A DNA stretch of 64,000 nt, from positions 496,001 to 560,000 of the forward strand of contig NZ_JACEIB010000027.1 of assembly GCF_013778325.1 (NCBI RefSeq), written 5' to 3'. Shown here in pieces: positions 8,069 through 15,532 of the stretch. How positions within the stretch are numbered: position 1 is the stretch's first letter; each line of letters starts with the position of its first letter. The position numbers and the translations under genes are program-made. The notes beneath the pieces were generated by a model, which saw nothing but the letters and a program-made list of their open reading frames with translations, was not told the origin of the DNA and ran no database searches. The stretch is from Sphingomonas chungangi (GTDB lineage: Bacteria > Pseudomonadota > Alphaproteobacteria > Sphingomonadales > Sphingomonadaceae).

Positions 8069-8422
8069 GCAAATCTCCCCCGCGCCCGGAAGCCCACCTC
8101 CGGGTCTTTGAAGACAAAGCTTTCCCGTTGCCGGAGACACCCCGCGCGCCGGCTTCCGGACTGTTACAAAACTCTGATCCCCGCCGGTCTGTCGAAGCGA
8201 TTCGACGTCGCCGGGAGGGCCTTTTTAGGTACCGCGAAGGGCGGCAATCAAGCACAGAAGAGTCATTCGACTGAAATATAGGCGCTTGACACGCAAAGCC
8301 GCCGGATTTGCCCGAAACGCCCATTTATCGGCGTTTTTCAGCGCATTAACTTTCTGTTCCGAAACGGCTCAGCCGCGAATCGTGGGAAAAGCTGGACTTT
8401 TCCCTGAAACGATTTTGTCACG
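8069..8422. other. Noncoding region upstream of dnaA
   Basis: About 350 bases without a gene. It holds three GANTC sites (8199-8203, 8260-8264, 8377-8381), the CcrM methylation target of alphaproteobacteria; a hairpin GTCGAA-GCGA-TTCGAC at 8191-8206; and a hairpin AAACGCC...GGCGTTT at 8315-8336 followed by TT on the plus strand. TATATTT at 8276-8282 (minus reading) could be a -10 for dnaA. I find no consensus DnaA box here. In Caulobacter the dnaA promoter is tuned by GANTC methylation; the same may hold here. Confidence 0.5.
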
Positions 8423-8452
8423 AAAAAACCCGCCGATCGAATGACCGGCGGG
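8423..8452 (-). terminator. Rho-independent terminator of rpsT
   Basis: Read on the minus strand, CCCGCCG and CGGCGGG pair around a 10-base loop and are followed by TTTTTT. It lies 28 bases past the rpsT stop and so separates rpsT from dnaA transcription. Confidence 0.88.
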
Positions 8453-8480
8453 CCCTTGCGACCTTCGTGTAACAAAAGCG

Positions 8481-8744
8481 TCAGCCGAGCGCGGCGACCG
8501 CCTTGGTCAGGCGCGAATATTTGCGCGCCACGGTGTTCTTGTGGAGCACGCCCTTCGACACGCCGCGCTGCATCTCCGGCTGGGCGGCCTTCAGCGCCTC
8601 GGTGGCGACAGCCTTGTCGCCCGACGCGATCGCGGCCTCGACCTTCTTGACGAAGGTGCGGATGCGGCTGACGCGGTTACCGTTGATCACCTTGCGACGC
8701 TCGTTGCGACGGATCCGCTTCTTGGCCTGCGGCGTGTTCGCCAT
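8481..8744 (-). CDS. rpsT: Ribosomal protein bS20
   Basis: An 87-residue, lysine/arginine-rich protein starting [17 protein letters not shown], of standard S20 length. It is a primary 16S rRNA-binding protein of the small subunit, with three long helices. The ATG is preceded by GAGGA five bases upstream. It has its own terminator and lies between mutM and dnaA on the same strand. Confidence 0.98.
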   Translation of the reverse strand: MANTPQAKKRIRRNERRKVINGNRVSRIRTFVKKVEAAIASGDKAVATEALKAAQPEMQRGVSKGVLHKNTVARKYSRLTKAVAALG

Positions 8745-8850
8745 GTGTGTCCTCGAACCTGCTCAAATGGGATGGCGGCGTGGGTCGCCCCAGCGCCGGG
8801 AAGGCGTGCCCTCTACGCAGGTGCGGGAGATTCGTCAACCGCCCGCGACA

Positions 8851-9666
8851 TTACTTCTGGCAGGCGGGACAATGGAAGGTCGAACGGCCCGAATCCACCC
8901 GCCGCGCGACCATGCCTTTGCCGCAGGGGCACGGCTCCCCTTCGCGCCCATAGACACGGAACTGCTTGGAGAAATAGCCGAGCTCGCCGTCGGGCCGGGC
9001 ATAGTCGCGCAAACTCGATCCGCCCGCCGCGATGGCCTCGGTCAGCACCTGCCGCGCCGCTTCCACCAGCAAGGTCCGCTTCGGCGCCGTCAGTTTCCCA
9101 GCCTGTCGCGTCGGCGCGATACGAGCGATATTGAGCGCCTCGCACACATAGATATTGCCGAGCCCCGCCACGATCCGCTGGTCGAGCAGCATCGCCTTGA
9201 TCGGCGCGATCCGACCTTTCAGCGCCTCGCCGAGCTGCCCGGCGTTGAAATCGGCGGAGAGCGGCTCCGGCCCCAGCGCCTTGAAGGGCGCCCACTCCGG
9301 CAGCGCCTCCGTCGCCATCAGGTCCACCGATCCGAAGCGGCGCGGGTCCATCAGCGACAGTCGCCGCCCCTCGTCGGTTTCCAGCACGAGATGGTCGTGC
9401 GTGCCGACCGCCTCCGGATCGACCCGCCAGCGGCCCGACATGCCGAGATGGAACACCATCGTGTCGCCGCGATCGGTGTGGATCAGCCCGTACTTCGCGC
9501 GCCTGCCCAGCCCCGTCACCCGCGCGCCGGTCAGCCGCTGGCGCAGGTCCGGCGGGAAGGCGCGGCGCAGATCGGCGCGGCGCGGCTCGACGCGGGTCAG
9601 CATGCGGCCGGCGAGCACGCTCTCCAGCCCGCGTACGGTGGTCTCGACTTCGGGAAGTTCGGGCAT
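8851..9666 (-). CDS. mutM: MutM/Fpg, formamidopyrimidine-DNA glycosylase
   Basis: A 271-residue bifunctional glycosylase/AP lyase that removes 8-oxoguanine and FaPy lesions. MPELPEVET gives the catalytic Pro2 (after Met removal) and Glu3; the conserved lysine is in RRAKYGL, and the H2TH motif includes GLGNIYVCEAL. The C-terminal zinc finger is unusual: its first cysteine pair reads EPCPCGKG (one residue between) instead of the usual CxxC, while the second pair CPAC is normal. The start is fixed by homology. It diverges from ubiE across 61 bases. Confidence 0.96.
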   Translation of the reverse strand: MPELPEVETTVRGLESVLAGRMLTRVEPRRADLRRAFPPDLRQRLTGARVTGLGRRAKYGLIHTDRGDTMVFHLGMSGRWRVDPEAVGTHDHLVLETDEGRRLSLMDPRRFGSVDLMATEALPEWAPFKALGPEPLSADFNAGQLGEALKGRIAPIKAMLLDQRIVAGLGNIYVCEALNIARIAPTRQAGKLTAPKRTLLVEAARQVLTEAIAAGGSSLRDYARPDGELGYFSKQFRVYGREGEPCPCGKGMVARRVDSGRSTFHCPACQK

Positions 9667-9727
9667 ATCTGCTCCAACAGCTAGGATCGAATTGCGCCCT
9701 CCACAAGCGGCGGCTAAGCGCGGATGC

Positions 9728-10462
9728 ATGAGCAGCGACACCGTCTCGTTCGGCTACAGCGAGGTAGCCCCCGAAGAGAAGACCCGCATGGTGGGCGACG
9801 TGTTCGCCAAGGTGGCGAAGCGCTACGACATCATGAACGATGCGATGTCGGGCGGCCTCCATCGCCTGTGGAAGGACCAGTTCGTCGCCCGCGTGAAGCC
9901 CCGGCAGGGCGAGCACATCCTCGACATGGCGGGCGGCACCGGCGACATCGCCTTCCGCATGGCGCGCAAGGGCGCGGAGATCACGGTCGCGGACATCAAC
10001 CCCAACATGCTGGCGGTCGGCATGGAGCGGGCGAACAAGAAGGCTATCGAGGGCCTGCTGTGGGCCGAGGAGAATGCCGAGGCGCTCTCCTTCGCCGACA
10101 AGGCCTTCGACGCCTACACAATCGCCTTCGGCATCCGGAACGTGACGGACATCCCCAAGGCGCTCAGCGAGGCACATCGCGTGCTGAAGCGCGGCGGACG
10201 CTTCTACTGCCTGGAGTTCTCGACCACCACATGGCCGGGCTTCAAGGAGGTGTACGACACCTACTCGCACAAGCTCGTCCCCCGTCTCGGCAAGCTGATC
10301 GCCGACGACGAGGACAGCTATCGCTACCTGGTCGAATCAATCCGCCGCTTCCCGGACATGCCGACCTTCAAGGCGATGATCGGCGAGGCCGGCTTCGTGA
10401 ACGCGAAGGTCGAGCCGATCCTCGGCGGGCTGGTGGCGATCCACAGCGGCTGGAAGATTTGA
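9728..10462 (+). CDS. ubiE: UbiE, ubiquinone C-methyltransferase
   Basis: A 244-residue SAM-dependent methyltransferase of standard length. FGYSEVAPEEKTRMV and YDIMNDAMSGGLHRLWK are UbiE N-terminal signatures; the SAM-binding motif I is LDMAGGTGDIAFR, and the motif FGIRNVTDI follows. It methylates 2-polyprenyl-6-methoxy-1,4-benzoquinol in ubiquinone synthesis. The downstream neighbour ubiB belongs to the same pathway, though a palindromic repeat (10497-10571) lies between them. Confidence 0.97.
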   Translation: MSSDTVSFGYSEVAPEEKTRMVGDVFAKVAKRYDIMNDAMSGGLHRLWKDQFVARVKPRQGEHILDMAGGTGDIAFRMARKGAEITVADINPNMLAVGMERANKKAIEGLLWAEENAEALSFADKAFDAYTIAFGIRNVTDIPKALSEAHRVLKRGGRFYCLEFSTTTWPGFKEVYDTYSHKLVPRLGKLIADDEDSYRYLVESIRRFPDMPTFKAMIGEAGFVNAKVEPILGGLVAIHSGWKI

Positions 10463-10496
10463 GCCCGGTGCAGGTTTTTGCGATCAGGATCCAGCC

Positions 10497-10571
10497 TCCG
10501 TTCGGCCTGAGCGCAGTCGGAGGCCATGCGCGAGCGGTGGCTGCACTTCGACTTCGCTCAGTGCGAACGGA
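10497..10571. repeat. Dispersed palindromic (REP-like) repeat, copy 2
   Basis: Between ubiE and ubiB. Outer arms TCCGTTCG and CGAACGGA frame internal CCTGAGCGCAGTCGG and CTTCGACTTCGCTCAG segments. Same architecture as the copies at 1682 and 51484-51709. If transcribed it would form a long hairpin inside the ubiE-ubiB message. Confidence 0.8.
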
Positions 10572-10595
10572 AGTCGTGCGTTCTGGCGCCCGCCT

Positions 10596-12125
10596 ATGAC
10601 CTCCTCCCTCACCCATGGCTGGCGCCTGTTCCGCTGGGGCCGCACGCTGGCCCGGCACGGCGCGCTGATGGGGATCGAGCGTGATCCGCTCACGCCGACG
10701 CCGCTGCGCCGCGGGGTGCGCCTCGCACGCTTCGGCTTCCGCGTGCCGAAGGAACCCCGCTACGCCGACGCGCTCGAGGCGATCGGCCCCGCCGCGATCA
10801 AGTTCGGGCAGGCGCTCGCGACGCGCCCCGATCTGGTCGGCGAGGCGGCGGCGCTCGATCTGTATCGCCTGCAGGACGCGCTGCCCCCCGTCCCCTTCCC
10901 GCTGATCCGCGCCAGCATCGAGCAGGCGCTCGGCCGCCCGCTGGAGGAGCTGTACGCCAGCATCGACGAAATACCGGTCGGAGCCGCCTCGATCGCGCAG
11001 GTCCACCGCGCCGTCACCACCGAGGGCAGGCACGTGGCGGTCAAGGTGCTGCGCCCCGGCGTCGAGCAGGATTTCGCCCGCGCCATCGACACCTATGAAT
11101 GGGCGGCCGCCCAGGCCGAGCATATGGGCGGCGAGATCGGCCGCCTGCGCCCGCGCCTAGTGGTCGCAACCTTCAAGCAGTGGACCGCGCGCGAGCTCGA
11201 TCTGCGCCGCGAGGCCGCCTCGGCCTCCGAACTGGCACGCGGCATGGAGGCCGAGCCCGGCTTCCACGTGCCGGCGATCGACTGGCAGCGCACCGCGCGC
11301 CGCGTGCTGACGCTCGAATGGCTGGACGGCGTGAAGCTTTCCGACATGGCGGGACTCGAAGCCGCCGGGCACGATCGCAGGGCGCTCGCCGCCACGCTGG
11401 TGCGCGTGTTCCTACGACAGGCGATCGCGGAGGGCTTCTTCCACGCCGATCTCCACCAGGGCAATCTCTTCGCATTGCCCGACGGCCGCATCGCCGCGAT
11501 CGACTTCGGCATCATGGGCCGGATCAACCGGCAGGCACGCGTCTGGCTCGCCGAGATCCTGCACGGCCTGATCACCGCCAATTACCGCCGCGTCGCAGAA
11601 ATCCACTTCGAAGCGGGCTACGTCCCGGCCCACCACAATCTCGACGAGTTCGCGACCGCGCTGCGCGCCGCCGGCGAGCCGATCCGCGGCCTGCCGGTGA
11701 AGGACATCTCGATCGGCCAGATGCTCGACGGCCTGTTCTCGATCACCCGCGATTTCGACATGCCGGTGCAGCCGCATCTGCTGCTGCTCCAGAAGACGAT
11801 GGTGATGGTGGAGGGCGTGGCGACCGGCCTCGATCCCGATATCAACATGTGGGACGTCGCCGCTCCCTTCGTGCGCGAATGGCTGCGCGGCGAGCTGGGT
11901 CCGGAAGCGTTCCTTGCCGATCGCATGCTGGAGATCGGCCGACTGGTCCGTCGCATCCCCGATCTGCTGGAGCGGATCGACCGCGCCTTCCCCCATCCGG
12001 GTGCCGCGCCCCCGCCCCCGCCGCTGCCCGAGGTCCATGTCGTGCGCGCGGGCGGGGTGCGCATGATCGTGGTCGGCATCGTCTGCGCCGCGCTCGGCGC
12101 GCTGGCGATGTGGCTGGTCCATTGA
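10596..12125 (+). CDS. ubiB: UbiB, ubiquinone biosynthesis ABC1/ADCK-family protein
   Basis: A 509-residue atypical protein-kinase-like protein. It has the family KxGQ motif (AAIKFGQALATRPDL), the Ala-rich loop EIPVGAASIAQVHRA that replaces the glycine-rich loop, the VKVLRPG lysine, the HADLHQGN catalytic loop and AIDFGIMGR. C-terminal hydrophobic stretch (about residues 485-507) anchors it in the membrane. UbiB is an ATPase needed for coenzyme Q assembly. It follows ubiE, and its TGA overlaps the start of the next gene, so the hydrolase is probably co-translated. Confidence 0.95.
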   Translation: MTSSLTHGWRLFRWGRTLARHGALMGIERDPLTPTPLRRGVRLARFGFRVPKEPRYADALEAIGPAAIKFGQALATRPDLVGEAAALDLYRLQDALPPVPFPLIRASIEQALGRPLEELYASIDEIPVGAASIAQVHRAVTTEGRHVAVKVLRPGVEQDFARAIDTYEWAAAQAEHMGGEIGRLRPRLVVATFKQWTARELDLRREAASASELARGMEAEPGFHVPAIDWQRTARRVLTLEWLDGVKLSDMAGLEAAGHDRRALAATLVRVFLRQAIAEGFFHADLHQGNLFALPDGRIAAIDFGIMGRINRQARVWLAEILHGLITANYRRVAEIHFEAGYVPAHHNLDEFATALRAAGEPIRGLPVKDISIGQMLDGLFSITRDFDMPVQPHLLLLQKTMVMVEGVATGLDPDINMWDVAAPFVREWLRGELGPEAFLADRMLEIGRLVRRIPDLLERIDRAFPHPGAAPPPPPLPEVHVVRAGGVRMIVVGIVCAALGALAMWLVH

Positions 12126-12976
12126 CGGAGCCCGTTTCCCGCCACTTCCTCTCACACCGTTTGCGGCTGCACTACATCGATTGGGGCAACGAGGGCGCCC
12201 CGCCGCTGATCCTCCTCCATGGCGGCAACGATCATGCACGCAGCTGGGACGACGTGGCGCGGCGGCTGCGCGGCCGCTTCCATATCGTCGCACCCGATCT
12301 ACGCGGGCATGGCGACAGCGACTGGTCGCCCGACGGTAATTATTCCGTGACCGCCCACGTCATCGATCTCGCCGAGCTGATCCGGCAGCTGGGCGGCGGG
12401 CCGGTCCCGGTCGTAGCGCACAGCTTCGGCGCGCGGGTGGCGCTGCGCCATGCGGGCATTTTTCCCGAGACCGTCTCCCGCCTCGTCGCGATCGAGGGCC
12501 TGTTCGGCACCGCCACGACGGCAGCCCCAGCCGATCGCATCCGCGACTATTATAGTCGCCAGCGCACCTTCATCGCCAAGGCTCCGCCGCGTTACGCGAC
12601 GCTCGAGGAAGCGGGAGCGCGCATGCGCGTGGTCAATCCGCGCCTGTCCGACGCACTGGCGCTGCACCTCGCGCGCCACGGCACCCGGCAGGATGGGGAC
12701 GGCCGATACCGCTGGAAGTTCGATCCCCTCGCCCGTCCGCGCACTCCGGTCGAGCTGACCCCGGACGAGGAGCTCGCGATCTTCGCCGCGATCACATGCC
12801 CCACGCTGCTCGTCCAGGGCCGCGACAGCTGGGCGCGGATCGACGAGGGCCATCCCGGCTGCCGCGCCATCCCGGACGCCCGGCTGGCGACGTTCGACGA
12901 TGCCGGCCACTGGGTGCAGCACGACAGACTCGACGCCTTTGTGGAAGAGGTTTCCGCCTTCCTCAGCCCAGCATGA
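12122..12976 (+). CDS. Alpha/beta hydrolase
   Basis: A 284-residue alpha/beta-hydrolase fold enzyme. LILLHGGNDHARSWDDV supplies the oxyanion HG motif, APDLRGHGDSDW follows, the nucleophile elbow is AHSFGA (Ser in G-x-S-x-G-like position), and a late GHWVQHD gives the catalytic histidine. Substrate unknown. The only sensible start is TTG at 12122, overlapping the ubiB stop (TTGA); no ATG or GTG lies near. Tail to tail it overlaps the Anbu gene by 14 bases. Confidence 0.85.
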   Translation: MTEPVSRHFLSHRLRLHYIDWGNEGAPPLILLHGGNDHARSWDDVARRLRGRFHIVAPDLRGHGDSDWSPDGNYSVTAHVIDLAELIRQLGGGPVPVVAHSFGARVALRHAGIFPETVSRLVAIEGLFGTATTAAPADRIRDYYSRQRTFIAKAPPRYATLEEAGARMRVVNPRLSDALALHLARHGTRQDGDGRYRWKFDPLARPRTPVELTPDEELAIFAAITCPTLLVQGRDSWARIDEGHPGCRAIPDARLATFDDAGHWVQHDRLDAFVEEVSAFLSPA

Positions 12977-13709
12977 AGGGCGGATCGGGGATCGTCGCGC
13001 GGGCCTCGTTCAGCATCAGCGACCAGCGCGCCGAGAGATCGTTGAAATAGACGTCATCCACGCCGATACGGCGCTGGTTGATCGGCTGCCCGACATCCGA
13101 CGGCACCACCACCAGATCGAGCGGCTTGCCCACGGCGAGGTTCGACCGCAGCGTCGAATCGAACGAGATCAGCCCGACCTTCACCGCCTCCGACAGCTCG
13201 GTGCCATATTGCAGCGCGCGATCGAGGATCGGCTTGCCGTACTTGGTCTCGCCGATCTGCAGGAAGGGCTGCTCCTTCTGGCACTCGATGAAATTGCCTT
13301 CGGGATAGAGGCGGTAGAGTGCCAGCGGCCCGTCGCCGATGCGCCCGCCGACAAGGAAGGACACCCCCGCCGAGACCTGCGCCGCCTCCAGCGCCTTGCC
13401 GATCACGGCATTGGCGCTCTGGATCGCCTCGCCGACCAGCTGGGCGACGCGGAACATGCTCGACATGTCGGCGATGCGGCGCGGCAGGGCGCCCTGCTCG
13501 GTCGGGGGCAGTCCCTCCGCGAGCTGGGCCAGCACGTTCTGCGTGGTCGAAAGATTGCCCGCCGTCGCGGCGAACACGGTGCGGTCCGGGCCTTCGGCGA
13601 GGGTGTGCAGCTTGCGGTACACCGAAATGTCGTCGACGCCCGCATTGGTGCGGGTGTCCGCGATCATCACCAGGCCCGCCTCGACCAGCATCCCCACGCA
13701 ATAGGTCAT
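12963..13709 (-). CDS. Anbu, proteasome-like Ntn-hydrolase (BPH family)
   Basis: A 248-residue peptidase-type protein of the proteasome beta fold. After Met removal the N-terminus is TYCVGMLVEAGLVMIADTRT, giving the nucleophile Thr1, with Asp17 and Lys32 (YRKL) placed as in proteasome catalytic sites. Anbu forms open helical or ring assemblies in other bacteria; its physiological substrate is not settled. It is the last gene of a four-gene operon with ATP-grasp, alpha-E and transglutaminase-like genes, a set known across many bacteria. The 54-base gap to the gene upstream holds a GGGGGTGA element. No propeptide is present, as expected for Anbu. Confidence 0.93.
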   Translation of the reverse strand: MTYCVGMLVEAGLVMIADTRTNAGVDDISVYRKLHTLAEGPDRTVFAATAGNLSTTQNVLAQLAEGLPPTEQGALPRRIADMSSMFRVAQLVGEAIQSANAVIGKALEAAQVSAGVSFLVGGRIGDGPLALYRLYPEGNFIECQKEQPFLQIGETKYGKPILDRALQYGTELSEAVKVGLISFDSTLRSNLAVGKPLDLVVVPSDVGQPINQRRIGVDDVYFNDLSARWSLMLNEARATIPDPPFMLG

Positions 13710-13763
13710 GTCCCGACCGTCACCCCCGATCCTATCGTCCGGCGTCGCAGCGCCACTTGCCCG

Positions 13764-14597
13764 TCACTGGCTCTGGCTTTGCCTCTGCTGGATCGCCTCC
13801 GCAACCGCAACTTCGACATGCATCGTCTCCGCGCCGCCGCCGACCCGCGCTCCGGCGATCGGCGCGGCGTCGCGATAGTCGAGCCCGATCGCGACGCGGA
13901 CATAGGCGTCGGTCGGCGAGGCGCCGTTGGCGGGATCGAAGCCGATCCAGCCATAGCCATCCACCCACGCCTCCGCCCACGCATGCGCGGCGGGCTGGAC
14001 GTTCTGCCCGTCCGACCGCCACAGATGCCCGGAAATGTAGCGCGCCGGATGACCCAGCACGCGCGCCGCCGCAACGAAGACGTGGGCGTGATCCTGGCAG
14101 ACGCCGTGGCCGTCCGCGAAGGTCGAGGCGGCGTCGCGATGCGGGTTGCCATCTCCCGCATCGAAGCGGATCTGCCGCCACAGCGCCCCGCATAGGCCAT
14201 GGAGGCGCGATAGCGGATCGGCGGCGCTCTCGGCGATGTCGCGCGCGAACTCGGTGATCGCGGCGTCGGCGATCGTCTGCGGGGTCGGCCGCAGGAACAG
14301 CTCGACCGGAAGCGGCTCGGGCGCGCCCTGCACCATGCCGGCCTTGTCATCGGTCAGCACCTCGCCGCCGACGGTGAGCGCGATCCGGTCGATCGGGCCG
14401 TCGACGTACAGCATCGTCACCTCATTGCCGTAGCCGTCGCGGCTGCGCTTCAGCCGCGCGTCGCAATCGACCTCGACATGCCAGTCCACCACCGCCTGCC
14501 CGTCGAAGCTCGGCGGGGTGACGCGCAGCAACTGGACCAGCCGGCGCTGCGGCTGGCTGAACTCGTAATGGGTGCGGTGCTCGATCCTCAGACGCAT
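13764..14597 (-). CDS. Transglutaminase-like cysteine protease of the Anbu operon
   Basis: A 277-residue protein: an N-terminal bacterial transglutaminase-like beta domain (about residues 1-90; IEHRTHYEF) and a papain-like transglutaminase core. The triad is visible: Cys167 (GVCQDHAH), His205 (AAHAWAE) and Asp221 (FDPANG). In bacteria such proteins more often act as peptidases than as cross-linkers. ATG 14597 overlaps the alpha-E stop as TGATG, so translation is coupled; a GTG one codon earlier is a less likely start. No signal peptide, so cytoplasmic. Family association with alpha-E, ATP-grasp and Anbu suggests handling of an isopeptide-linked peptide product (inference). Confidence 0.92.
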   Translation of the reverse strand: MRLRIEHRTHYEFSQPQRRLVQLLRVTPPSFDGQAVVDWHVEVDCDARLKRSRDGYGNEVTMLYVDGPIDRIALTVGGEVLTDDKAGMVQGAPEPLPVELFLRPTPQTIADAAITEFARDIAESAADPLSRLHGLCGALWRQIRFDAGDGNPHRDAASTFADGHGVCQDHAHVFVAAARVLGHPARYISGHLWRSDGQNVQPAAHAWAEAWVDGYGWIGFDPANGASPTDAYVRVAIGLDYRDAAPIAGARVGGGAETMHVEVAVAEAIQQRQSQSQ

Positions 14598-15532
14598 CAC
14601 TGGAACCGGAACTGCTGGCCGATCGCGAAATCGAGCCGGGCGTTGTCGGCGATGAAGCCGCGCAGGAATTCGTGGAGCCCGCCGGCGATGATGCCGTTGA
14701 CGGTGGAGCGGTTGAGCATCTGCTGACGGATGCGCGCGGCGCGATCGGCCTCGCCCTGCCGGCCGAGCATGCGGCCGATCGCGTTCAGCATCTGCACCAC
14801 CTCGTCGGAGGATGCCGCGATCGAGCGCGGCATCTCATGACGCAGCACCAGCAGATCGACGACGTGGCCGGGCCTGAGACCCTCGCGATAGAGCCAGCGA
14901 TAGGCGGTGACGGCCGAAACGGTGTGGAGGATCGTCGTCCACTGGTCACGGTCGATCGGGCCGCCGACCTTCTCGCCCTCCGGCAGCAGCAGGTGATATT
15001 TGACGTCGATCAGCCGCGCGGTGTTGTCGGCGCGCTCGATCGCCGCGCCGAGGCGGACGAAGAAGCTCGCCTCGTTGCGGAGCATCCGGTGAAGCGCGCC
15101 TTCGAAGCCCCGCGCTTCGGCCTTGAGCTTCTCGATCATGGCGAGCGCGGCGGGGGTGCCGTCGCTCACCCGCACGTCGCGCACGCCGAGCCAAGCGCGG
15201 TTGATCGCCTCCCACGCTTCGCGGGTCAGCGCGGTGCGCACCGACTTGGCGTTGTTGCGCGCCAGATCGAGGCAGGAGCGGATCGAGCTGGGATTGTCCA
15301 GGCTGAGCGCGAGATAGCGCCCCACCGCCTCGGGGCTGACCGGCTCGCCGGTGAACCAGAAACCGTCCTCGGCGGCCACGACCGCGAGCGCGCTTTCCCA
15401 CGCCCCCTCTCCCGCCGGGCGCGCGGACAGCAAATCGAGCCGGATCGTCGCCTCGATGAGGCGCGCAGTGAACTCCGCGCGCTCGACGTAGCGGCCGAGC
15501 CAGTAGAGCGAGGCGGCGGTGCGCGAGAGCAT
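14597..15532 (-). CDS. Alpha-E domain protein (DUF403)
   Basis: A 311-residue all-helical alpha-E protein starting MLSRTAASLYWLGRYVERAE, the family signature. It contains the ERADNTARLIDVKYHLLLP block. The biochemical role is unknown; the domain occurs nearly always next to a circularly permuted ATP-grasp and a transglutaminase-like gene and is thought to assist a peptide-ligase reaction. Its ATG overlaps the upstream ATP-grasp stop by one base (TGATG), and its stop overlaps the downstream start the same way. Confidence 0.94.
   Translation of the reverse strand: MLSRTAASLYWLGRYVERAEFTARLIEATIRLDLLSARPAGEGAWESALAVVAAEDGFWFTGEPVSPEAVGRYLALSLDNPSSIRSCLDLARNNAKSVRTALTREAWEAINRAWLGVRDVRVSDGTPAALAMIEKLKAEARGFEGALHRMLRNEASFFVRLGAAIERADNTARLIDVKYHLLLPEGEKVGGPIDRDQWTTILHTVSAVTAYRWLYREGLRPGHVVDLLVLRHEMPRSIAASSDEVVQMLNAIGRMLGRQGEADRAARIRQQMLNRSTVNGIIAGGLHEFLRGFIADNARLDFAIGQQFRFQ

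Noticed and set aside
8315-8338. Plus-strand terminator (AAACGCC hairpin plus Ts)
   Set aside because: No plus-strand gene precedes it; kept only as a hairpin within the dnaA upstream region.
8069-8480. Replication origin beside dnaA
   Set aside because: I found no consensus DnaA box cluster in this gap. GANTC sites and hairpins alone do not make an origin; whole-chromosome GC skew would be needed.
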